Shown here piece after piece: positions 1 through 6,603 of a stretch of 64,000 bases of DNA; position 1 is the stretch's first letter, and each line of letters opens with the position of its first letter. The stretch covers positions 372,001-436,000 of the forward strand of contig CAVSJJ010000003.1 in assembly GCA_963728395.1 (NCBI GenBank). Direction: 5' to 3'. The position numbers and the translations under genes are program-made. The notes beneath the pieces were generated by a model, which was not told the origin of the DNA, did no database searches, and was given only the letters and a program-made list of their open reading frames with translations. Source of the DNA: CAVSJJ01 sp963728395. Its GTDB lineage: Bacteria; Actinomycetota; Actinomycetes; Actinomycetales; Dermatophilaceae.

Positions 1-187
1 CGAGCAACCCGAGCCGTCGCGCCAGCTCGCCCACGAGGATCTCGGCAACGAGGACCTTCAGCCCCTGCCCCGCGCCGCGGAACTTCAGCACGTAGGTCCC
101 GAGGTCGTCCGCCTCGACGATGCCCGGGAGCGACCCGCCCTCCTTGAGGGGGGTCACGTAGCGGGTCGCCGTGATCCGTTCGAGCAC
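1..187 (-). CDS. HipA-like family protein, N-terminal part (cut by window edge)
   Basis: The reverse strand from a GTG at 187 reads as an open frame to the window edge, beginning VLERITATRYVTPLKEGG and continuing with a VEADDLGTYVLKF segment. This matches, from memory, the start of a conserved actinobacterial protein annotated as HipA-family kinase-like; it is not necessarily a toxin. Only about 62 codons are present, so no catalytic residues can be checked. The GTG start is supported by a TACGCT box seven bases upstream. It is transcribed divergently from the cupin gene at 227, and the two share a 39-bp gap. Confidence 0.7.
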   Translation of the reverse strand, partial: MLERITATRYVTPLKEGGSLPGIVEADDLGTYVLKFRGAGQGLKVLVAEILVGELARRLGLL

Positions 188-194
188 GCCGCCC

Positions 195-200
195 AGCGTA
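195..200 (-). promoter_or_regulatory. Leaderless-type -10 box for the HipA-like gene
   Basis: TACGCT on the minus strand with 7 nt to the GTG at 187. Confidence 0.5.
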
Positions 201-214
201 GGGCCCCCGGCCCC

Positions 215-220
215 TAGGCT
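215..220 (+). promoter_or_regulatory. Leaderless-type -10 box for the cupin gene
   Basis: TAGGCT with 6 nt to the ATG at 227. Confidence 0.55.
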
Positions 221-226
221 CCCGCC

Positions 227-619
227 ATGGAACCCGTGTCCCTCGCGGCCGCCCTGGCCCACGTCGACGTGGTGTGGTCGCCGCTGACCGTCGCCACGGT
301 CAACGACTACGACGTCCGGGTGGTCAGAGCCCGTGGCCAGTTCACCCGGCACAGCCACCCCGACACCGACGAGCTCTTCCTCGTCCTCGAGGGCGAGCTC
401 GGCATCCGACTGGAGGACCGCGAGGTCGTCCTGCGGCCCGGGGAGGTCTTCGTCGTGCCGCGCGGCACGATCCACCAGCCGTTCTCCGCGGAGGGAGCGA
501 GCGCTCTGCTCCTCGAGCCGAGCTCGACCGTCAACACCGGCGACACCCCCGGGGAGCTGACGGCGCCGCGGCGGCTACGCGCGGGCCTGAATGCCTCGAC
601 CGGTGAGCCGGCTCCGTAG
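227..619 (+). CDS. Cupin domain protein
   Basis: This 130-residue protein is a single small beta-barrel cupin. Cupin motif 1 is seen at residues 37-60 (G37, H42, H44, E49, then FLVLEGELGI) and motif 2 at about 71-83 (PGEVFVVPRGTIH). The conserved histidines and glutamate would bind one metal ion. The substrate cannot be told from sequence. Beyond about residue 100 the tail is low in structure. It is monocistronic and is followed by a strong hairpin at 696. The start is fixed by a TAGGCT box 6 nt upstream, so the mRNA is probably leaderless. Confidence 0.85.
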   Translation: MEPVSLAAALAHVDVVWSPLTVATVNDYDVRVVRARGQFTRHSHPDTDELFLVLEGELGIRLEDREVVLRPGEVFVVPRGTIHQPFSAEGASALLLEPSSTVNTGDTPGELTAPRRLRAGLNASTGEPAP

Positions 620-695
620 CGTGGCGGCGGCGGTCGTCCTCATCCTCGGTGCCGATCGGCCGCCCGGCGCGTGTGCCGCTGCCGCGGCGGACGTG

Positions 696-727
696 CGAAG
701 GGCCCCACCGACGGGTGGGGCCCTTCG
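696..727. terminator. Strong hairpin, original tRNA-Leu / cupin terminator
   Basis: A perfect 14-bp stem (696-709 with 714-727) around a 4-base loop GACG. No T-run follows on either side, as is common in high-GC actinobacteria. Before the element integrated, the tRNA-Leu 3' end would have lain directly beside it, so it probably ended both the tRNA and the cupin transcript. Confidence 0.75.
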
Positions 728-730
728 AAT

Positions 731-752
731 GTGTCCGAGGGGGGACTTGAAC
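731..752. repeat. attL core (distal copy of tRNA-Leu 3' end)
   Basis: These 22 bases are identical to 14643-14664, the T-arm and acceptor 3' strand of tRNA-Leu read on the minus strand. Identity stops at 730 (T against A) and at 753 (T against C). No intact tRNA is present here, so this is the copy left at the far end after integration. Confidence 0.9.
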
Positions 753-770
753 TTCCAGTACCGCGTCGGC

Positions 771-790
771 ATCTGGGGGCATCTGGGGGC
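771..790. repeat. 10-bp tandem repeat beside attL
   Basis: Two exact head-to-tail copies of ATCTGGGGGC, 18 bp inside the element from the attL core. They may be protein-binding sites for excision or integration; nothing more can be said. Confidence 0.6.
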
Positions 791-858
791 GGGTTCATGC
801 TCAGATGGCGTTCTCGGCGGCCCCGCTCGGGCACCGTCCAGACGTCCAGGAGCATCCC

Positions 859-893
859 GATACCTCGGCGGCAGTATCACGCGGAGTATCACG
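859..893. promoter_or_regulatory. Putative left arm-type integrase sites
   Basis: Two copies of AGTATCACG (873-881 and 885-893) with a 12-bp period, plus an inverted GATACCTC at 859-866. The right end carries the related pair GGTATCACG and GGTATCGCG at 14555-14574. Paired short sites flanking a core are typical of tyrosine-integrase arm sites. The remainder of 620-1000 shows no convincing gene. Confidence 0.5.
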
Positions 894-1000
894 AAAGACC
901 CCGCTGTCACCCGGCAGCGGTACACAGAAGAGCGGCCCCGGTCGGTGGAGAAAGCACCGGCCGAGGCCTGGACCGATCACCTAACTGAGAGGAACCGATC

Positions 1001-1231
1001 GTGAACACCATCCTGCACACCGAGTGGTGCAACCGCGACCACGACGCTCTGGACCCCTGCAGTTCGGAGGCGATGACCGCAGGCCGCGTCAGCCTCTGGC
1101 TCGTCGCCGGCCCCGGGCGAGGGACCCAGATCGCCGTCGATGCGCCCCAAGGCGCGGAGGTCGACGTCGAGGAGGCATCTGAGCTTGTTCTCGCCCTCGT
1201 CGAGCTCATGGATCGGGCGCGGCGGTCATGA
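1001..1231 (+). CDS. Small hypothetical protein, DUF6907-like
   Basis: This 76-residue protein starts at a GTG preceded by GAGAGGA. The N-terminus TEWCNRDHD followed by a short beta-rich stretch and an acidic C-terminal helix (VEEASELVLALVELM) resembles DUF6907 proteins that are common on actinobacterial phages and islands. This assignment is from memory of the family. Its stop codon overlaps the ATG of the short recombinase gene by 4 nt (ATGA), so the two are probably translated together. Confidence 0.6.
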   Translation: MNTILHTEWCNRDHDALDPCSSEAMTAGRVSLWLVAGPGRGTQIAVDAPQGAEVDVEEASELVLALVELMDRARRS

Positions 1232-1806
1232 GCCCGATGTGGACCGCCGCGCGGGCCCTTCCCCGGCCCGCCCCAGATGACGCCGTCCGGGCAGCGCTGG
1301 CGGCCGCTGACGACCGTGTGCGGCTGGCCCTGTACCTCGCGGTGTTCGCCGGCCTACGGCGGGCTGAGATCGCCGCTGTGCACACGCGGGACATTGAGGA
1401 CCAGGCGCTGCACGTCCACGGCAAGGGCGGCCACGAGCGACTCGTGCCACTCCACCCCGAGCTGCGTGCCGCCCTGCGCGCCGAACTCAGGCGCCGGCGG
1501 GAGGGCGTGCCGGGCACAGGGTGGGGGCGCGGCCCCGTGAAGCCCGGCGGCTGGCTCTTCCCGTCTGACGTCGCCGACGAGCACCTGACGGCGCACCATC
1601 TCGGCAAGCTCATCGCGGCGGCGCTGCCAGACGGCTGGACGACCCACACGCTGCGGCACAGGTTCGCGACCAAGGCCTACCGCACCGGCCGGGACCTGCG
1701 GGCGGTCCAGGAGCTCCTGGGGCATGCGAAGCCGGAGACGACGGCGATCTACGCGGCCGTGCCCGACGGTGCCCTCGAGGCGGCCGTGGCCGGCGTTGGG
1801 GTCTAG
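1228..1806 (+). CDS. Short tyrosine recombinase (catalytic domain only)
   Basis: All tyrosine-recombinase active-site residues are present in a 192-residue protein: R44 in GLRRAE, K66, H140 and R143 in HTLRHR, H166 in LLGH, and Y175. The N-terminal core-binding domain of normal integrases is missing: only about 25 residues precede the catalytic fold. It begins inside the stop codon of the upstream gene, so this is its true start and not a truncation artefact of start choice. It lies near the opposite end of the element from the full integrase. It may be a domain-reduced recombinase, a directionality partner, or the remains of a second element. Confidence 0.8.
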   Translation: MSPMWTAARALPRPAPDDAVRAALAAADDRVRLALYLAVFAGLRRAEIAAVHTRDIEDQALHVHGKGGHERLVPLHPELRAALRAELRRRREGVPGTGWGRGPVKPGGWLFPSDVADEHLTAHHLGKLIAAALPDGWTTHTLRHRFATKAYRTGRDLRAVQELLGHAKPETTAIYAAVPDGALEAAVAGVGV

Positions 1807-1890
1807 GCCGGCGCGCTCCGTCCGTCAGTGGTCAACACCGGCAGAGCGGGGCGGCCGGACGCCAGCGCCCCAGGGAAGAAGGGATGAGCC

Positions 1891-2037
1891 ATGGCAGTCG
1901 TCGTCAGGAAGTCGTCGAGAGACGACCTCATCGAGCGCGGACAGGACTTCTCCGTCAGCGATGGGCACCTGTTCGTCTGGGATTCGATCTACACCGGCCG
2001 CAGCGTAGCCGTCAGCACCCCATCCGCCCCGGTCACC
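1891..2037 (+). pseudogene. Truncated unknown gene at a deletion junction
   Basis: An ATG with AAGGG upstream opens a frame starting MAVVVRKSSRDDLIERGQ and reading like a real protein for about 35-40 residues. Beyond about 1995-2037 the frame runs antisense to the cut tail gene and the tape measure gene; it stays open to 2856 only because of base composition. The real 3' half therefore seems lost. I do not recognise the family. Confidence 0.5.
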
Positions 2038-2087
2038 GACGCCGGCGGCGACGGCGGGACGAACCCGGGATCCACGATGATCGGCAT
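1989..2087 (-). pseudogene. Truncated tail gene downstream of tape measure
   Basis: An ATG at 2087 lies one base after the tape measure stop codon, with GAGGAG upstream, as expected for the next tail gene (often the distal tail protein). The frame reads MPIIVDPGFVPPSPPASVTG and ends at a TAG after only 32 codons. A normal product would be several hundred residues. The stop lies inside or next to sequence belonging to the convergent gene at 1891, so the rest was probably deleted. Confidence 0.65.
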
Positions 2088-2088
2088 G

Positions 2089-4062
2089 TCAACGGCTCCT
2101 CGATGCGGCGTGCGCGGTGTCCCGGATGATGCCCCTCACGTAGCCCGTCAGGCCGTTGCCGAGGTCGAGCGTCCCCTCGATCGACAGGCCTGTCAGGGAC
2201 GGTCCGCCGCTTGCACCAGTGCGCGAGAACCCGCCGAGCCCGGCCGGGCCCTGCGTGGACTGTGTAGCCAGATCCGGCTTGACCAGGCCCCGCATCTTCG
2301 CGTCGAGCTCGGGAGCGCCGCGGTCGATGCCGGCGACGATGCCGGCGGGGATCCACCGGCCGACCCTGTCGGCCATCAGGCGCGACGGCGACCCGATGTT
2401 CAGCGCCTTGGCGATGGGGCCGGGGATGTGGTCGAGTACCCACTGCTTGACCCAGTTCATGATCGTCGAGCCCATCGACTTGATGCCGTCGATGAGGCCC
2501 CACACGATGTCCTTGCCCTTCTGGACGAGCAGGGTGTTGACGTTGCGCATCGAGTCGAGGATCCGCCCGGGCAGCCCGCGGACCCAGGTGAGCAGGCCGA
2601 GAAGCTTGGACACGGCGGCATCCTTGAGCCCGCCGAACCAGGCCTGGGCCTTGCCGGGCAGCTCCTTGAACCAGCCGATGGCGCCGACGATCCAGTCGAC
2701 GGCCTTGCCGATGCCGGTCTTCACAGCCGACCACACGGCCAGGACGATGGTGCGGAACTTCTCGGAGTGCTTCCAGGCGTAGACGATGGCCCCCACGAGG
2801 GCTATCACGGCCACCACCACCCAGGTGATGGGGTTGGCCAGCAGCGAGGAGTTTAGGGCCCACTGCACCGCCGTCCAGACCTTCGTGGCCGCCTGCACCG
2901 GGCCGAGGGTGGCCAGGTATGCCGAGATGGACCCGGCGGCGTTGACCGATAGGGCGATCGAGTGGGCGATCGTGGCAGCGGTGAGGATGCCAACGACGGC
3001 GGCCAGGGTGACGGCGATCGCGCGGTGCTTGTCGAACCAGCCGACGACCGTGGAGATGGCGCCGGAGACGCTCGTCAGGGCGTCGATGAGGTTGATCATG
3101 AACAGCCGGACCTTGGTGATCGCCGGCGCCAGCTTCTGCCCGAGCGCGGCCTGCGCGTTCTCGGTCTTGGCCGTCAGGGTCTTCTGGACGTTGGCGGTGG
3201 AGTCGGCGGTCCGGGCGTAGTCGCCCTGGGCGTCCTTGGTCTGCTTGAGGATCAGAGCCTGGGTGGCCAGGACGCGCTGCTGCTGTGTGAGTGGCGGAAT
3301 GGATCCCTTGCTCGCCTTTTCGACGGCGGCCGTGGCGGACGAGAGGGAAGCCGACGCGGACCGCGCCTCGAGGCTGCTTGCTCCGTGCTGGCGAACGGCC
3401 TCGTTGTACCGGCGCTGGGCGATGTCGGCGCGCTCTTGCGCCAGCCGAAGAGCCTGGCTGTCGACCTTGGCCTTGACCAATCCCATGCTGAGGGCTTGGC
3501 TCTGCACCGCGGCCTGGTCGATCATGACGCCGTACTGGCGGATCGGCTCGGTCTCGCCGCGCAGGGCGGCGCCAACCGCCTCGATGGCCTGCTCTGGGCT
3601 GGTGCCGCGGAACGAAGCCAGGTCGCCTGCAAGGCTCGTCATGCCGGTGGAGAACTTGGCCAGGTCGTCTCCAGCTAACCCGGCGCCCTTGCCGAAGGTG
3701 CCCATCGTGATCGCCGCGTTCAGCGCCGATGCCTTGGCGATGCCGAGCTTCGATGCAGCCGAGTCGGCGAAGGAGACGATCTTGTTCTGCGAGTCGCCGA
3801 AGACCTGGCCGGCTGCGCCGGTGGCGTCCTCAACCTCAGAGAATGCCTCGACTGACCCGGAGGCGAAGTCCTTGAGGAGGCCGACGCCCTTGGTGACGCC
3901 GAGGCCGATGCCCGTGCCGATCGCGGAGCCGATGGCGACGCTCTTGGCGTTGATCCTGGACCCTGTGCCGCTGAGTTTCTGCTGGGCGGAGTCGAGCCCG
4001 CGATCGAAGCCCTTGTCGTCGATGCGCAGGTAGGCGACGAGCTCGCCGATGTTGAGGGACAC
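2089..4062 (-). CDS. Phage tail tape measure protein
   Basis: This 657-residue protein sets tail length and passes through the tail tube in siphophages. It has an N-terminal amphipathic start (MSLNIGELVAYLRIDD), long alanine- and glycine-rich helical regions, a stretch of hydrophobic segments at roughly residues 345-445, and the C-terminal pattern GSPSRLMADRVGRWIPAG that is typical of tape measure proteins. It starts at a GTG with a strong GGAGGTGA site six bases upstream. It is shorter than most phage tape measures, so the tail would be short. It follows three small unknown genes in the position where tail chaperones are usually found. Confidence 0.9.
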   Translation of the reverse strand: MSLNIGELVAYLRIDDKGFDRGLDSAQQKLSGTGSRINAKSVAIGSAIGTGIGLGVTKGVGLLKDFASGSVEAFSEVEDATGAAGQVFGDSQNKIVSFADSAASKLGIAKASALNAAITMGTFGKGAGLAGDDLAKFSTGMTSLAGDLASFRGTSPEQAIEAVGAALRGETEPIRQYGVMIDQAAVQSQALSMGLVKAKVDSQALRLAQERADIAQRRYNEAVRQHGASSLEARSASASLSSATAAVEKASKGSIPPLTQQQRVLATQALILKQTKDAQGDYARTADSTANVQKTLTAKTENAQAALGQKLAPAITKVRLFMINLIDALTSVSGAISTVVGWFDKHRAIAVTLAAVVGILTAATIAHSIALSVNAAGSISAYLATLGPVQAATKVWTAVQWALNSSLLANPITWVVVAVIALVGAIVYAWKHSEKFRTIVLAVWSAVKTGIGKAVDWIVGAIGWFKELPGKAQAWFGGLKDAAVSKLLGLLTWVRGLPGRILDSMRNVNTLLVQKGKDIVWGLIDGIKSMGSTIMNWVKQWVLDHIPGPIAKALNIGSPSRLMADRVGRWIPAGIVAGIDRGAPELDAKMRGLVKPDLATQSTQGPAGLGGFSRTGASGGPSLTGLSIEGTLDLGNGLTGYVRGIIRDTAHAASRSR

Positions 4063-4068
4063 CGCGGT

Positions 4069-4371
4069 TCACCTCCAGGTGATCGTCTGGAGCAGCCCGG
4101 CGCGCTCGTCCTCCGGGACGTGGTCGAGGATGAGGGACGCGGCCGCCACGGCGAGCTGCGCGACGAGATGCCCCACGGCGAGGGTCGGCAGCTGGTCGAG
4201 CTCGTCGCCTAGCTGGGCCGCCAGACGGTCGGGGTTCTTGGTCTCGATGCTCGACATGGCGACGCGGATGAGGCGCTCAGCCGACCGGTGGCCCCGGGCC
4301 GCCTCGGCGGCCTCCGAGGCCACCACCGCGGTGCGGTGGTGGACGTCGGTCAGGCCGAGCGCCGTGATCAT
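4069..4371 (-). CDS. Hypothetical phage protein upstream of tape measure
   Basis: This 100-residue, probably all-helical protein contains SSIETKNPDRLAAQLGDELDQL and ends 6 nt before the tape measure start. Its ATG overlaps the stop of the upstream gene (ATGA). The position between structural-type coiled-coil proteins and the tape measure is that of tail assembly chaperones, but I see no slippery site or recognisable chaperone motif, so no function is assigned. Confidence 0.7.
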   Translation of the reverse strand: MITALGLTDVHHRTAVVASEAAEAARGHRSAERLIRVAMSSIETKNPDRLAAQLGDELDQLPTLAVGHLVAQLAVAAASLILDHVPEDERAGLLQTITWR

Positions 4372-4889
4372 CGCAGGGCCTCGTCGAGAGCGTCGCGAAC
4401 CATCTGAAGCAGGAGGTCATCGATGCTCGTCCCAGCCGCCGGCGAGTAGCTGAGCCCGTCGATCTCGAGGTTGTTCGACGAGCCGATCCCCACCCCGGCA
4501 ACCTCGTCGCCTCCCGGCTCCAGGCCGAGCTCGGAGGCCACCCGCGCTCGCTGTGCATGGAATGCCGCGGCCACCTCCTGCAGATCCGCACGGAGTCCGG
4601 AGAGGGTCTTCGTGATGCTCGCGCGCGCCCTCTCCGCCGCCGGACCGCCGTCGCCGCGGTGCGCGCCGGCGTCGATCAGTGGGCGCAGCTGCTCGCGGAC
4701 GTCTATGGCGATCGCCTCCCGCGCCGCCTCCAGCTCGGCCGCGGCGCGGCGTTCCCGTGCCTTGTCCCGAAGCCCGGCGAACCTGCTGCGGGACCTGGCC
4801 TGGTCGAGGGCCTCGGCGGTGATGGTCTCGTCTCCGTCGAGGATGCGCTGCTCCAGCTGCTCGACGCTCGACTGGTCGATGATGCTCAT
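4368..4889 (-). CDS. Hypothetical coiled-coil phage protein
   Basis: A 173-residue protein beginning MSIIDQSSVEQLEQRILDGD. Residues about 15-115 are rich in A, E, R and L with a heptad-like pattern and are probably a coiled coil. The C-terminal part (IDGLSYSPAAGTSIDDLL) is different in character. The start is fixed by a 4-nt ATGA overlap with the upstream gene. I do not recognise the family; a virion or scaffold role is only suggested by its place before the tape measure gene. Confidence 0.7.
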   Translation of the reverse strand: MSIIDQSSVEQLEQRILDGDETITAEALDQARSRSRFAGLRDKARERRAAAELEAAREAIAIDVREQLRPLIDAGAHRGDGGPAAERARASITKTLSGLRADLQEVAAAFHAQRARVASELGLEPGGDEVAGVGIGSSNNLEIDGLSYSPAAGTSIDDLLLQMVRDALDEALR

Positions 4890-5638
4890 GCCGCCTCCCC
4901 ACCTTCCGTGTCGCCCTGGCCGGCGTCGAGGCCGCGACCCGTCTCGGCCATCGCGTAGTGGGATTCCACGGCGGCCTCGAGCGCGCCCCCTGAGGTCGGC
5001 TGACCGTCCAGAAGACCCTGGACGTGCTGGGCGATGGGACCGATGCCGGCGAGGGTCTTGGCGACCTCCTGCTGTGCCTGGAGCGCCCACTGCTCCTCGC
5101 TGTTACCGACGGCGACGAGGCGGGCGTCGATGGACCGCCTGAGGCCATCGACGTCGGCGGTGGGGGAGCTGCCCGTCACGCCGGACGCCTGCCCGGCGTG
5201 CGCCTGTGCCTCGAGGTACGAAGGGCCCCACTCGGCGATCGCGAGCAGGGTCTCGGCATCGGCCGCGTCGATGACCTGGCGCAGGGTCATGCCGGCCTCG
5301 AGCCGCGCCCGGACCTGGTCCCACTTCATCTGGGCGCGCTGCAGGCTGGCCGCGTCGGTGCCGAGGGTCGGCCGGTGCTTCGCCGCGTACTCCTCGACCA
5401 TGCGCCCGTTCGTGGCTAGCGAGGCCTGGAGGACGCTGAGCTCCTCGCGGTGCTTGGCCCTGACCTTCTCGGCGCGCTCGGCGCGGACCTTTGCCAGCCC
5501 CTCCTCGGTGTAGTCCTCGGAGGTGAACCCCAGCGCGGCCGTCAGGTCCGCCTGCAGCTGGGCCTGCAGCTTGCGCAGCCTGGCGGGCAGATCCGCCACC
5601 TTGGCCCGAGCGTCCTCGATGTACTGGCGGTCGCTCAT
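4886..5638 (-). CDS. Hypothetical helical phage protein
   Basis: A 250-residue protein starting MSDRQYIEDARAKVADLPAR, predicted by eye to be almost entirely helical with coiled-coil character in its first 100 residues. A short Gly/Ser linker lies near residue 155 (ASGVTGSSPTADVDG) and the tail is acidic. The ATG overlaps the preceding stop (ATGA). It may be a minor structural or assembly protein; no motif gives a function. Confidence 0.7.
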   Translation of the reverse strand: MSDRQYIEDARAKVADLPARLRKLQAQLQADLTAALGFTSEDYTEEGLAKVRAERAEKVRAKHREELSVLQASLATNGRMVEEYAAKHRPTLGTDAASLQRAQMKWDQVRARLEAGMTLRQVIDAADAETLLAIAEWGPSYLEAQAHAGQASGVTGSSPTADVDGLRRSIDARLVAVGNSEEQWALQAQQEVAKTLAGIGPIAQHVQGLLDGQPTSGGALEAAVESHYAMAETGRGLDAGQGDTEGGEAA

Positions 5639-5883
5639 GCCTGGCTCGCGATGCTGTTCGGGTGTGGCTCGTAGAGGGAGCACGAGGTCTCGTGCTGCCA
5701 CGTCTCCGGCTCCCCCTTGGGGAAGTCGTGGCGGGCGATGATCGTGCGGCCGCACTCGGTGCAGTTGTCCCCGTTCGCGTCCTGCAGCGGGGTGATCACG
5801 ATCGGATGACCGAGCGGGTCGTGGGTGTGGTCGTAGTCGGCGAGGTGGCGGGTGCGGCGCTCGTCCGGGGTCTCGTCAGGCAT
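5635..5883 (-). CDS. Small zinc-ribbon-like phage protein
   Basis: An 82-residue protein with one CTEC pair and a second set H-x3-C (HETSC), enough for one zinc site. The N-terminal half is hydrophilic (MPDETPDERRTRHLADYD). It overlaps the upstream frame by 88 nt, far more than the usual 4 nt here; codon third positions favour this frame in the overlap. The function is unknown. Confidence 0.65.
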   Translation of the reverse strand: MPDETPDERRTRHLADYDHTHDPLGHPIVITPLQDANGDNCTECGRTIIARHDFPKGEPETWQHETSCSLYEPHPNSIASQA

Positions 5884-5993
5884 GTTCTCTCGACTTCCTG
5901 CTCGAGGCGCTCTCGCGCGACACGAGCGATCGGGTGATCAAGCGGGTACAGCGCAGCCACGTCGGCCGCCACACGGGCAGGGGAGTCGCTCAC
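5796..5993 (-). CDS. Small hypothetical protein with long overlap
   Basis: The GTG at 5993 overlaps the stop of the upstream gene (GTGA), and the first 37 residues (VSDSPARVAADVAALYPLDH onward) look like a genuine helix-rich protein. The last 28 residues (Thr/Pro-rich) lie in the shadow of the gene at 5635-5883 and look non-native. Either the overlap is real, or a small indel has detached the true C-terminus. Confidence 0.45.
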   Translation of the reverse strand: MSDSPARVAADVAALYPLDHPIARVARERLEQEVERTCLTRPRTSAAPATSPTTTTPTTRSVIRS

Positions 5994-6343
5994 GACGCCC
6001 GCCCGCGCAGATGGGCGCGGAGGTCCTCGACGTCGACGACATATCGACCGTCGAACATCACGTGCCGGACCAGGCCGTCGCAGCAGAGCTGTCGGACTCG
6101 ACGCCCCGACAGGCCCACCTCCGCGCCGGCCTGGTCGGCCGGCAACCCCTTGCTCATGTCCATCAGCGTGCCGCCTGAGCCCGAACCGCTTCCGTGCGTG
6201 GAAACGGCGTCCTCCGCCAGTGCCTGCATCAGGTCCACCACGACGCCGGGGACCTTCTCCTGGGAGCGCGCGAGTGCGGCAATGCGCGCCAGGACCAGGA
6301 GTCCGTCGAACGCCTCCTGCGAGCGCTCCGCCGGCCACCTCAC
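5990..6343 (-). CDS. HTH (MerR/excisionase-like) DNA-binding protein
   Basis: A 117-residue protein whose start GTG overlaps the stop of the WhiB gene (GTGA). The N-terminal 60 residues are helical (VRWPAERSQEAFDGLLVLAR). Residues about 65-117 form a winged-helix domain of the excisionase type: GLPADQAGAEVGLSGRRVRQ, a wing-like HVMFDGRYVV, then VEDLRAHL. It probably binds DNA in the late part of the element operon, perhaps with the WhiB protein. The target is unknown. Confidence 0.65.
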   Translation of the reverse strand: MRWPAERSQEAFDGLLVLARIAALARSQEKVPGVVVDLMQALAEDAVSTHGSGSGSGGTLMDMSKGLPADQAGAEVGLSGRRVRQLCCDGLVRHVMFDGRYVVDVEDLRAHLRGRAS

Positions 6344-6603
6344 CGGCGCCGCCCCCTCGCGCGCTCGCGCTCGGTCAGGCCGCCCCAGACGCCATACCGC
6401 TCGTCCGCCGCGATCGCGTAGCCCAGGCACTCCAAGCGGGCCGGGCATCTGCGACACACCGTCTGCGCCTCGCCCTCGAGGTCGCGCGACCACCACGCCT
6501 CCGGCATGGCCGACGTCTCACACCCGACAGGCCCGTGCTGGGTGAGCACATCGGACAACGCCAGCCACTCCTCGAGGGCGGTGGGTGGCACACAGTCGTT
6601 CAC
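6340..6603 (-). CDS. WhiB-family iron-sulfur transcription factor
   Basis: An 87-residue protein with the four WhiB cysteines C28, C50, C53 and C59 (spacing C-x21-C-x2-C-x5-C), which bind a 4Fe-4S cluster, followed by the GVWGG turn at 71-75 and a basic C-terminus (TERERARGRRR). This is the complete WhiB architecture. It starts at a GTG overlapping the terminase stop (GTGA). WhiB proteins are known from mycobacteriophages, where one acts as a dominant negative form of host WhiB2; the same kind of host interference is possible here. Confidence 0.88.
   Translation of the reverse strand: MNDCVPPTALEEWLALSDVLTQHGPVGCETSAMPEAWWSRDLEGEAQTVCRRCPARLECLGYAIAADERYGVWGGLTERERARGRRR

Noticed and set aside
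1..187. Toxin-antitoxin system from the HipA-like start
   Set aside because: No HipB-like HTH gene is adjacent, and the visible part matches a conserved core family rather than a toxin locus.
591..1004. 137-codon frame across the terminator and attL
   Set aside because: It spans a strong hairpin, the att core and the arm sites; the composition looks non-coding.
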